Shown in pieces: positions 1 to 6,347 of a DNA stretch of 13,422 bases; position 1 is the first letter of the stretch; each line of letters begins with the position of its first letter. The translations under genes and the position numbers were made by a program. Source of the DNA: UBA935 sp031555615. GTDB lineage: Bacteria; Bacillota; Clostridia; Lachnospirales; Lachnospiraceae. The stretch is from contig JAVBUF010000051.1 of the NCBI GenBank assembly GCA_031555615.1, positions 1-13,422 on the forward strand, in the 5' to 3' direction. The notes beneath the pieces were generated by a model. The model was not told where the DNA came from. It was given only the letters and a program-made list of their open reading frames with translations, and searched no databases.

Positions 1-741
1 ATTTCCCATATCCATATGATTGATAATCTGTTCTGTGCTGCCAATAAACAAATTACCTCCTAATGCCAATGATTGAAAGAACTTTGAGAAAACTTCATCC
101 TTCGCTTCTTCAGTAAAATAAATCAATACATTCCGACAAACAATCAGATGACACCCCTTGGGATAAGAATCCTTTAACAGATTATGTTCCTTAAATTCCA
201 CCTGTTTTTTAATTTCATCTGAAATTTGAAAGGAAGGACCAATTCTTGTAAAAAAGCGCTTCTTAAATTCCTCGGGAACAGCCGCTATACTTTTTTCACC
301 ATATAATCCAACCCTTGCCTTTTCAAGCACTTGCTTATCAATATCAGTGGCATATATCTGGATCTGGTTCAAAGGTATATGCTTGGAAAGCGCCATAACC
401 AACGAATACGGTTCATCTCCGGTAGAACAGGCAGCACTCCAAACCTTAAGATTCTTCCCGAATTTACTGATCAAATATGGGAAAACCTCCTTATCCAATA
501 TCTCCCATTGACCGGGATTACGATAAAATTCAGATACATTTATCGTTAAGTAATTAACAAATTCATCAAACTTGACTTTATCGGCCTTTAATTCCGCGAT
601 ATATTTATCATATCCTACAATTCCGTTTTTAGCGATCAGGGTATCAATCCTTCGCTTCATCTGCTTCTCTTTATAAGCATTCAAATCAATTTGAGTTAAA
701 TCAAAAACTGCTTTCTTAAAATACTCATAATCATATACCAC
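1..741 (-). CDS. cheR: CheR-family chemotaxis protein methyltransferase, 3' end cut by window edge
   Basis: This gene encodes an S-adenosylmethionine-dependent methyltransferase that in the CheR family methylates glutamates on chemoreceptors in the cytoplasm. The frame stays open from a GTG at 741 to the window edge, giving 247 residues. Family members are usually about 250-290 residues, so only the C-terminal end is probably missing. An N-terminal helical domain (about 1-70) ends in NVSEFYRNP (68-76), the family's N-x-S-x-F-(F/Y)-R signature. The SAM-binding loop is WSAACSTGDEPYS (101-113), and CRNVLIYF (202-209) is the conserved motif near the active site. GTG is chosen because GGCGG lies about 8 bases upstream and the nearby ATG (746) is out of frame. 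The gene starts 18 bases after the S1 gene with no terminator between, so it is probably the last gene of the same operon. No other chemotaxis gene is visible, so its partner receptor is unknown. Confidence 0.93.
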   Translation of the reverse strand, partial: MVYDYEYFKKAVFDLTQIDLNAYKEKQMKRRIDTLIAKNGIVGYDKYIAELKADKVKFDEFVNYLTINVSEFYRNPGQWEILDKEVFPYLISKFGKNLKVWSAACSTGDEPYSLVMALSKHIPLNQIQIYATDIDKQVLEKARVGLYGEKSIAAVPEEFKKRFFTRIGPSFQISDEIKKQVEFKEHNLLKDSYPKGCHLIVCRNVLIYFTEEAKDEVFSKFFQSLALGGNLFIGSTEQIINHMDMGN

Positions 742-759
742 GACATATACCGCCTTTTA

Positions 760-1932
760 TTATTTATCTGTTTCTTCTTCTGCATCCTGGCTGGCAATAA
801 CCGCTTCTATATCCACAGCTACAATATCTTCATCCGATTCTTCTGACGAAACTGTTTCTTCTGCTTCCTCAGCAGGCTCCGGTGCAAACAATGCTTTAAT
901 ACTTAAACTGATTTTCTTATCTGTTTCATTAAAATCAACTACTTTAGCCGTAACCTCATCACCAACTTTTAATACATCGGCGGGTTTTTCCACATGCTCT
1001 TTAGCAATCTGTGAAACATGAAGCAATGCATCAACGCCCGGTTCCAATTCAATAAATGCTCCAAAATCAGTCATTCTTGCAACTTTTCCGGTGACTTCTG
1101 TTCCTACTGCATATGTGGTTTCGGCATCCTTCCAGGGATTGGCATCATCAAATTTTAAACTCAGGGCAATTTTGTTGCCATTGATTTCTTTGATAAATAC
1201 TTTAATATTCTCGCCCACTTTAAAGTTCTTCTTCGGATTCTCTACTCTGCCCCATGACATCTCGGAAATATGCAGTAAGCCATCAGCACCGCCGATATCA
1301 ATAAATGCACCGAAATCAGTAACATTTTTTACAACACCTTCAACAACATCACCGACCTGGATCGTTTCAAACAGCTTCTTCTGCTGCTCTGCTCTTTCGG
1401 CATTCAAAAGCTGACGGCGATCACCAATATATCTTCTTCTCTTCGGATTATATTCACTGATCACAAATTGTATTTCCTGACCGGCATATTTGGTCAGATC
1501 TTTTTCGTAAGTGTCTGATACAAGACTGGCCGGAATAAAGATTTTTACTTCTTCGATAATAACACTCAAGCCGCCTTCAAGAACCTGTGCCACATTAGCG
1601 GTAAGCACTTCTTTATTATTATATGCTTCTTCAATCCGCTTATTACCTCTGTCAGCAGCAAGTCTCTTATAGGTAAGCAGTACTTGTCCTTCTCCGTCAT
1701 TTACCTTAAGTACTTTTACTTCCATGGTGTCACCTGGTTTTGCCACCTTGGTCAAATCAACATTGGGTTCATTGGTATATTCATTTCTGGTTAAGATGCC
1801 ATCTGACTTATAGCCGATATTTAATATGATTTCTTCAGGTTTTACACCAATGACAGTACCCTCAACGACCTCTCCCGTATGTATAGTTTTTAATGATTCT
1901 TCCAGCATTTGTTCAAAAGTTAATTCTGACAT
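760..1932 (-). CDS. rpsA: S1 RNA-binding domain protein (ribosomal protein S1-like, four S1 domains)
   Basis: This 390-residue protein contains four S1 (OB-fold) RNA-binding repeats at about 18-90, 105-172, 192-262 and 275-347. Repeats 3 and 4 are canonical, with VTDFGAFIDI...GLLHISEMSW and MTDFGAFIELEPGVDALLHVSQI. Repeats 1 and 2 are more divergent. A strongly acidic tail (about 352-390, rich in E and D) follows. Proteins of this type bind mRNA at the ribosome and are annotated as 30S protein S1 in Firmicutes, although they have fewer repeats than the six-domain E. coli protein. ATG at 1932 is preferred over an upstream in-frame TTG (1950) because GAGGAGG ends 9 bases before it and the protein then begins MSELTFEQMLEES, as in relatives. 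The start lies inside the end of ispH (20-base overlap, other frame), so translation is probably coupled. Confidence 0.93.
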   Translation of the reverse strand: MSELTFEQMLEESLKTIHTGEVVEGTVIGVKPEEIILNIGYKSDGILTRNEYTNEPNVDLTKVAKPGDTMEVKVLKVNDGEGQVLLTYKRLAADRGNKRIEEAYNNKEVLTANVAQVLEGGLSVIIEEVKIFIPASLVSDTYEKDLTKYAGQEIQFVISEYNPKRRRYIGDRRQLLNAERAEQQKKLFETIQVGDVVEGVVKNVTDFGAFIDIGGADGLLHISEMSWGRVENPKKNFKVGENIKVFIKEINGNKIALSLKFDDANPWKDAETTYAVGTEVTGKVARMTDFGAFIELEPGVDALLHVSQIAKEHVEKPADVLKVGDEVTAKVVDFNETDKKISLSIKALFAPEPAEEAEETVSSEESDEDIVAVDIEAVIASQDAEEETDK

Positions 1933-2767
1933 AATTTTGAACCTCCTCAATAATATTATTCGGGGTGGAAGCCCCTGCGGTAATACCTACCAGAGCAGCA
2001 GTTTTTGGTAACTCCAATTGTAAATCTTTTAAGGTCTGTATAAAATACGTGTTAGCACACTCCTTACTGCAAATCTCATACAGTTTACGAGTATTGGAAC
2101 TATGCTTACCACCAATCACAATCATCGCATCCACTTCGGTCGCAATAAGACCTGCTTCTATATGTCTCTCCTCTTTTGCATTACATATTTTGTTAACAAC
2201 ATTACCATTGTAACCTTTTTTCTTAAAGATTTCAACTAAATCTTGAAATTTGTTGTAGTTAAATGTCGTTTGCGAAACAATACAATACGGTATTTCGGAA
2301 CTGACCGGTAAATTTTCTGCCTCCTCGGCTGACTCTGCCACAAACACCGGCCCCTGTGCCCATCCGGTAATTCCTTCCACTTCCGGGTGCCCCTGATTCC
2401 CGATGATAATAATCTGCTTTCCGCTTTGACTTTCCTTTTCCACGATTTTGTGAATCCGTTTTACAAAAGGACAAGTAGCATCAATGCATTCCAGCTGCTG
2501 CTCTTCTATGATCTGATATATTTCCTTGGACACCCCATGAGAACGAATAATAACCGTTCCTTCTTTAATTGCTTTCAACTGTTCTTCATCCACTATAACC
2601 ATGACTCCTCTTTGTTCCAAATCCTTTACCACTTCTTCATTATGGATAATGGGGCCATAAGTATAAATCGGTGTCCTGCCATTTTGCTCAATCTGCTGGT
2701 ACACCTTTTCTACTGCACGTTTTACTCCAAAGCAAAAACCTGCGCTTTGAGCTACTTTTACATTCAT
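1913..2767 (-). CDS. ispH: 4-hydroxy-3-methylbut-2-enyl diphosphate reductase
   Basis: IspH is the iron-sulfur enzyme of the last step of the non-mevalonate (MEP) isoprenoid pathway. It reduces HMBPP to IPP and DMAPP in the cytoplasm. From ATG 2767 the protein is 284 residues, normal for a single-domain IspH. The three cluster cysteines are C12 (AGFCFGVKRAV), C99 (DATCPFV) and C195 (KICNAKEERH). The diphosphate/substrate residues H42, H77, H127 with E129, S223-S224-N225 (KHSSNT) and the ASTPN segment (266-270) are present. After the third cysteine the sequence reads CNAK...RH, where CNAT...RQ is usual. ATG 2767 is chosen because family proteins start at MxVxxAxxAGFCFGV and a GGAAAGGGA site precedes it. 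A GTG at 2806 would add 13 residues and overlap cmk. In many clostridia this enzyme is fused to S1; here it ends at a TGA 20 bases inside the S1 gene. Confidence 0.95.
   Translation of the reverse strand: MNVKVAQSAGFCFGVKRAVEKVYQQIEQNGRTPIYTYGPIIHNEEVVKDLEQRGVMVIVDEEQLKAIKEGTVIIRSHGVSKEIYQIIEEQQLECIDATCPFVKRIHKIVEKESQSGKQIIIIGNQGHPEVEGITGWAQGPVFVAESAEEAENLPVSSEIPYCIVSQTTFNYNKFQDLVEIFKKKGYNGNVVNKICNAKEERHIEAGLIATEVDAMIVIGGKHSSNTRKLYEICSKECANTYFIQTLKDLQLELPKTAALVGITAGASTPNNIIEEVQNYVRINF
1942..1948 (-). promoter_or_regulatory. Strong Shine-Dalgarno site for the S1 gene, inside ispH
   Basis: The motif GAGGAGG on the minus strand sits 9 bases before ATG 1932. It lies within the ispH coding sequence, where it encodes Glu-Glu plus the first base of Val in the IspH C-terminus. 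It decides the S1 start at 1932 over the TTG at 1950. It also argues that S1 is translated independently of IspH rather than only as a fusion. Confidence 0.8.
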
Positions 2768-2795
2768 TCTAATTACATCCCTTTCCAAGCCTTGC

Positions 2796-3455
2796 TTACC
2801 GGTCACATATTTTCAAAATTGCCGCTACCACCTGTTCGATATTCATCTCGGAAGTATCTAACAGTACTGCATCTTCCGCCTGTTTCAACGGGGAATGTTC
2901 TCTTGTCATATCCTGTTCATCCCGCTTAATGATATCCTTTTCAATTAATTCCAGATCACAGGAAACGCCCTTGGTCACAAGTTCATCATATCTTCGTTTA
3001 GCTCTGACTAAACTATTGGCGGTTAAATAAATTTTCACTTGTGCACCCGGCAGCACACAGGTACCGATATCTCTTCCGTCCATCACCACATCATTTTTAG
3101 CCGCAAGCTGCTGCTGCAGTTCCAGCAGTTTTTCCCGGACACTTATATTCGCACTGCTGGCCGAAGCCATATTGCCCACCTCTTCAGTGCGTATAAAATC
3201 ATTTACATTTTCTCCGTTCAGTATAACAATCTGTTCATCGTTCTGATAGCAGATTGAAATTTCCGCTTCTTTACATTTCTCAGCAATCCCCTGAGAATCA
3301 GCGGAATCAATTTTATTCCGTAACAAGAACAATGCCATAGCCCGGTACATGGCACCGGTATCCACATAAATAAAGCCTTTTTCTCTGGCAATCTTCTTTG
3401 CTATGGTGCTCTTTCCGGCTCCTGCCGGTCCGTCTATTGCAATCTGAAAACTCAT
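2796..3455 (-). CDS. cmk: Cytidylate kinase
   Basis: Cytidylate kinase phosphorylates CMP and dCMP with ATP, recycling pyrimidine nucleotides in the cytoplasm. At 219 residues it has the usual bacterial CMK length. The Walker A loop is GPAGAGKST (9-17). The nucleoside-monophosphate-binding elements DTGAMYRA (32-39) and VVMDGRDIGT (123-132) are present. The lid region has RAKRRYDEL (151-159) and RDEQDMTREHSPL (178-190), followed by AEDAVLLDTS (193-202). The ATG at 3455 has an AAAGGA ribosome site about 10 bases upstream. The gene begins 20 bases after the flavoprotein gene and is followed by ispH with a 28-base gap. CMK next to ispH and an S1 gene is a recurrent clostridial arrangement. Confidence 0.97.
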   Translation of the reverse strand: MSFQIAIDGPAGAGKSTIAKKIAREKGFIYVDTGAMYRAMALFLLRNKIDSADSQGIAEKCKEAEISICYQNDEQIVILNGENVNDFIRTEEVGNMASASSANISVREKLLELQQQLAAKNDVVMDGRDIGTCVLPGAQVKIYLTANSLVRAKRRYDELVTKGVSCDLELIEKDIIKRDEQDMTREHSPLKQAEDAVLLDTSEMNIEQVVAAILKICDR

Positions 3456-3475
3456 TTTCTGTAGTTCCTTTCTGT

Positions 3476-4729
3476 CTATACTTCTACATTAACACTATTT
3501 CCTGCCAAATATCCGGTAGACCATGCAATCTGTAAATTAAAACCGCCGGTGAGGGCATCCAGATCCAGAACTTCCCCGGCAAAAAACAGTCCTTTTACTT
3601 TTTTCGACTCCATGGTTGACGGATTTATTTCTTTTATCGAGATACCGCCTCTGGTAATAACTGCTTCTGAAAAATCCCTTACTCCTGTTACGGTCATTTC
3701 AAAGTTTTTCAGTAATTTTACTATTCTCAGACGTTCTTCTCTGGTGATTTCGTTGACCTTTTTTTCTTCCGCAACCGCACATAAGGAAACAAATACCGCA
3801 TGCATCTTTGTGGGCAAAAGTCCGCCTAATATATTTTTAAACTGTTTATTTTTATTTTCTTCAAAGTCCCGCAATAACCGCCTGTCCAATTGCTCCACAG
3901 TCAATGCCGGTTTTAAATCAATCGTCAGTGTAACCGGCTGCCCATAGTGCTTCTTTACGTAGAAACTGCTTGCAGTCAGAATCAGCGGACCACTGACCCC
4001 ATAATGCGTAAATAACATTTCTCCAAACCCTTTGTAGATGATCTTATTCCGGGATTGGATAACTGCTGTTACATTTTTTAAAGAAAGTCCCTGAAGACTT
4101 TTACACCACTCCTCTTTTATCTGAAATGGCACTAACGCCGGAACAACATCTGTTACCTTATGCCCTGCCTTTTCAGCAAACCGATAACCGTCTCCGGTAG
4201 ATCCTGTCAGCGGATAGGATATTCCTCCGGTGGCCACAATGACCGCCTGGGCTTCCATCTTTTTCCCATTTGCCAGCAGAACTCCGCAGGCTGCTTTTGT
4301 TCCATCCGGCATATCTTGTGTTATGATATCCTTTGCCCCTGTATTCAGAAGCACTTCTACACCGTTTCGATCCAATCTTCGTTTCAGTGCCCCGATAACA
4401 TCGGAAGAATGATCGGATACCGGGAAAATACGATTTCCTCGTTCTTCTTTTACTTTACACCCGGTTTCTTCAAAAAAACGAATCACAGCCTGATTATCAA
4501 AGCCATAAAAGGCACTGTACAAAAACTTGGCATTGGTCACTACATTGGCAAAAAGCTCTTCCATTTCACAACCATTGGTTATATTACATCGGCCTTTACC
4601 GGTAATAAACAATTTTTTTCCCAGTTTTTCGTTCTTTTCCAATAGGACCACACTATTTCCGGCCTCCGCTGCTGCTATCGCTGCCATCATACCAGCCGGT
4701 CCGCCACCGATTACAATCACCTTATTCAT
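3476..4729 (-). CDS. NAD(P)/FAD-dependent oxidoreductase, HI0933/BaiN family
   Basis: This 417-residue flavoprotein belongs to the HI0933-like family, called BaiN or aminoacetone-oxidase-like in annotations. It starts with the dinucleotide-binding motif VIVIGGGPAGMMAA (4-17) and an acidic residue ending strand 2 (LLEKNEKLG, 29-37). GKGRCNITN (44-52) is a family signature. The second FAD-contacting block, FFAGEVLDLDALTGGFNLQ (about 382-400), lies near the C-terminus, as is typical. The natural substrate of most members is unknown. One relative in a bile-acid-transforming clostridium was linked to bile acid dehydroxylation, but nothing in this neighbourhood supports that role. The ATG at 4729 overlaps the end of the upstream RpiR-type gene by 8 bases, with GAGGCGGAA upstream, so the two are translationally linked. 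It precedes cmk. Confidence 0.92.
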   Translation of the reverse strand: MNKVIVIGGGPAGMMAAIAAAEAGNSVVLLEKNEKLGKKLFITGKGRCNITNGCEMEELFANVVTNAKFLYSAFYGFDNQAVIRFFEETGCKVKEERGNRIFPVSDHSSDVIGALKRRLDRNGVEVLLNTGAKDIITQDMPDGTKAACGVLLANGKKMEAQAVIVATGGISYPLTGSTGDGYRFAEKAGHKVTDVVPALVPFQIKEEWCKSLQGLSLKNVTAVIQSRNKIIYKGFGEMLFTHYGVSGPLILTASSFYVKKHYGQPVTLTIDLKPALTVEQLDRRLLRDFEENKNKQFKNILGGLLPTKMHAVFVSLCAVAEEKKVNEITREERLRIVKLLKNFEMTVTGVRDFSEAVITRGGISIKEINPSTMESKKVKGLFFAGEVLDLDALTGGFNLQIAWSTGYLAGNSVNVEV

Positions 4730-5666
4730 CTGTCATTTCCGCCTCGTCCGGTTTCTTCAATGGATAGTGCAGCACCGGTTCTTCATCAATAAAATTTATC
4801 TCGTCATTCAAATAAACCTGATAATTATTCCAGACACCCTCCAGAGTCTCCAGACTATTTTTTACCTCATCCGGCCGTTTGAGACAAAGCGCAACTACCA
4901 GCGCATTGATAACACTCAATGGGGCCACCAGAGAATCGACAATCGAAACCATATCACTTCTAGCCAGAAGATTGCAGGAGGAATACAGATTCATGGGGGA
5001 ATGGATCGTATCGGTTATGGTAATGACTTTGGCATTTCGATCATTGGCAAACTCCATCGCTTTTAAGGTTCGCATGGAATATCTGGGAAAGCTGATACCA
5101 ATGATGGCATCTTTATCATTAATGCGCAGCATCTGCTCAAAGAGTTCGGTAACACTTGTTGTTTTCAGCAGCACTACACCGCCTCTGATCATATTTAGGT
5201 AAAAATGTAAAAATTCTGCCAATGGTTCACAGCTTCTGATTCCAACGATATATATCGTTTTGGCCTCTAAAATAATATCCACTGCCGCTTCAAAGGCAAC
5301 CGGGTCCAGATTTACTATGGTATCCTGTATCTTTTCAATATCTGAATTCAGGACGGATGCTAAAATTTCCGATTGGCTGCTCTTACCGTATTTTGCACCG
5401 ATTTTTTGAACCTTATTTAACTTGTTCTTCACCCATTCTTCCAGCACTTTTTGAAATTCCGGGTATCCGTCATAACCAATCCCCGTTGCAAAACGCACTA
5501 CGGTAGACTCACTGACTCCTACTGTTTCTCCCAGCTTAGCAGCAGTCATAAAAACAGCCTGTTCATAATGATCAGCAATATAAGCGGCGATAGCTTTATG
5601 GCTTTTACTCATTCGGGTAAACCGATCATTCATTCTTGAAATAATATCATGTTCCTGTTGTTCCAT
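4722..5666 (-). CDS. MurR/RpiR-family transcriptional regulator (HTH plus SIS domain)
   Basis: This is a predicted cytoplasmic DNA-binding regulator of 314 residues. The N-terminal HTH_6 domain spans about 1-80, with recognition-helix sequence VGVSESTVVRFATGIGYDGYPEFQ (49-72), highly typical of RpiR regulators. A SIS sugar-phosphate-binding domain covers about 125-265, with VGIRSCEPLAEFLHFYL (141-157) and IIGISFPRYSMRTLKAM (188-204). In the first SIS loop the residues are GIRSC rather than the commoner GxGxS, so the ligand may differ. The start at ATG 5666 is preferred because AAAGGA lies about 8 bases upstream. A longer reading to 5705 would overlap the TetR gene. It lies 19 bases after the TetR gene and overlaps the flavoprotein gene by 8 bases. 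No sugar or amino-sugar genes are nearby, so its target cannot be inferred. Confidence 0.92.
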   Translation of the reverse strand: MEQQEHDIISRMNDRFTRMSKSHKAIAAYIADHYEQAVFMTAAKLGETVGVSESTVVRFATGIGYDGYPEFQKVLEEWVKNKLNKVQKIGAKYGKSSQSEILASVLNSDIEKIQDTIVNLDPVAFEAAVDIILEAKTIYIVGIRSCEPLAEFLHFYLNMIRGGVVLLKTTSVTELFEQMLRINDKDAIIGISFPRYSMRTLKAMEFANDRNAKVITITDTIHSPMNLYSSCNLLARSDMVSIVDSLVAPLSVINALVVALCLKRPDEVKNSLETLEGVWNNYQVYLNDEINFIDEEPVLHYPLKKPDEAEMTDE

Positions 5667-5685
5667 CGCTTCATTCCTTTGCTTT

Positions 5686-6234
5686 CTATCCCAAATACGC
5701 CTCATAAGATTCTTTTAGCAGCTTAACCGTATCTGTCATGGTCAGGTCGTAATCCCCGGTCAAAGACATACAGGCAGCACCATGAATAAAAATCCACATT
5801 TTCATAAATAAGTTTCCCGGATCCTGACAGCCCTGGGCGGCAGCTTTATTGATTTCTGTTCCCACCGCACCGGTTTTTCCATTGATTAAGTCATAAAGAC
5901 TTTTTCCATATCTTTTCTGTTTTAAAAATAACATTTGAAATAAATTCCCATCTTCCTGCGCAAATTGAATATATGCTACCCCTAAATTTACAAAAGGTGT
6001 CTCATACTCCTTGGCAAAACCGGCGTAAAATTCTTCAAAAAAATCAACTGCCTTTAAAAAAACTTCTTCTAAAAGTTCTTCCATATTTTTATATACTCGA
6101 AAAATAGGCTGAGTGGAACATCCCGCTTTCACTGCCAGTCTTCTGGCTGTAACAAGCTCGACCCCCTCTTCTCTGGCCATATCAAATGCCGCCTGTAGTA
6201 TATCCGCTTTGGTAATTGTTTCTTTTCTTGCCAT
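5686..6234 (-). CDS. TetR/AcrR-family transcriptional regulator with a WHG-like C-terminal domain
   Basis: The protein is 182 residues from ATG 6234. The N-terminal TetR helix-turn-helix (about 6-52) reads ITKADILQAAFDMAREEG...TARRLAVKAGCSTQPIFRVYKNMEEL, with STQPIFRVYKN as the recognition helix and the following residues. The C-terminal half is all-alpha, and the segment around MWIFIHGAACM resembles the WHG-type TetR ligand domain. The start is chosen because AAAGGG lies about 8 bases upstream and MARKxxITxxDILxAAF is the usual beginning. A longer frame to 6303 would run through the promoter. It heads the operon, and an inverted repeat overlapping its presumed transcription start suggests autoregulation. 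Its inducer is unknown. Confidence 0.9.
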   Translation of the reverse strand: MARKETITKADILQAAFDMAREEGVELVTARRLAVKAGCSTQPIFRVYKNMEELLEEVFLKAVDFFEEFYAGFAKEYETPFVNLGVAYIQFAQEDGNLFQMLFLKQKRYGKSLYDLINGKTGAVGTEINKAAAQGCQDPGNLFMKMWIFIHGAACMSLTGDYDLTMTDTVKLLKESYEAYLG

Positions 6235-6259
6235 ATTCTTGCCCTTTCTCCGACATATT

Positions 6260-6273
6260 ATAACAACCGTTAT
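6260..6273. promoter_or_regulatory. Candidate operator of the TetR-family regulator (inverted repeat)
   Basis: The sequence ATAACAACCGTTAT consists of two 5-base arms (ATAAC and GTTAT) around a 4-base spacer. It lies immediately downstream of the -10 box, over the expected transcription start, and 26 bases before the TetR-family start codon. A repressor bound here would block initiation. Assignment to this TetR protein is inferred from position only. Confidence 0.45.
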
Positions 6274-6274
6274 T

Positions 6275-6303
6275 AGTATATCGCTTCTTCCATTTTCTGT
6301 CAA
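6275..6303 (-). promoter_or_regulatory. Sigma-A-type promoter for the TetR-RpiR-flavoprotein-cmk-ispH-S1-cheR operon
   Basis: On the minus strand a perfect -35 TTGACA (6298-6303) is separated by exactly 17 bases from TATACT (6275-6280), one mismatch from TATAAT. The expected start is near 6268, giving a short leader of about 35 bases to ATG 6234. It is the only strong promoter match found upstream of the seven-gene block. The -35 box lies in the T-rich tail of the preceding terminator. Confidence 0.75.
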
Positions 6304-6334
6304 ACAAAAATCGTCACCACGCGGTGACGATTTT
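6302..6334 (-). terminator. Rho-independent terminator after the decarboxylase operon
   Basis: A 12-bp perfect inverted repeat (6307-6318 with 6323-6334) with core CGTCACC/GGTGACG closes a 4-base loop. On the minus strand it is followed by TTTTTGTTT. It starts 13 bases after the oadA-like stop codon. An A/T-rich flank also gives T residues on the plus strand, but no plus-strand gene leads into it. Confidence 0.88.
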
Positions 6335-6347
6335 ATTGTTTTTCATA

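Noticed and set aside
2259..2474. 71-codon minus-strand frame inside ispH
   Set aside because: It is an out-of-frame shadow within a conserved part of IspH.
3476..4729. Bile acid dehydroxylation role (baiN) for the HI0933-type flavoprotein
   Set aside because: The family is broad and mostly uncharacterised, and no other bai gene is nearby; only a family name is warranted.
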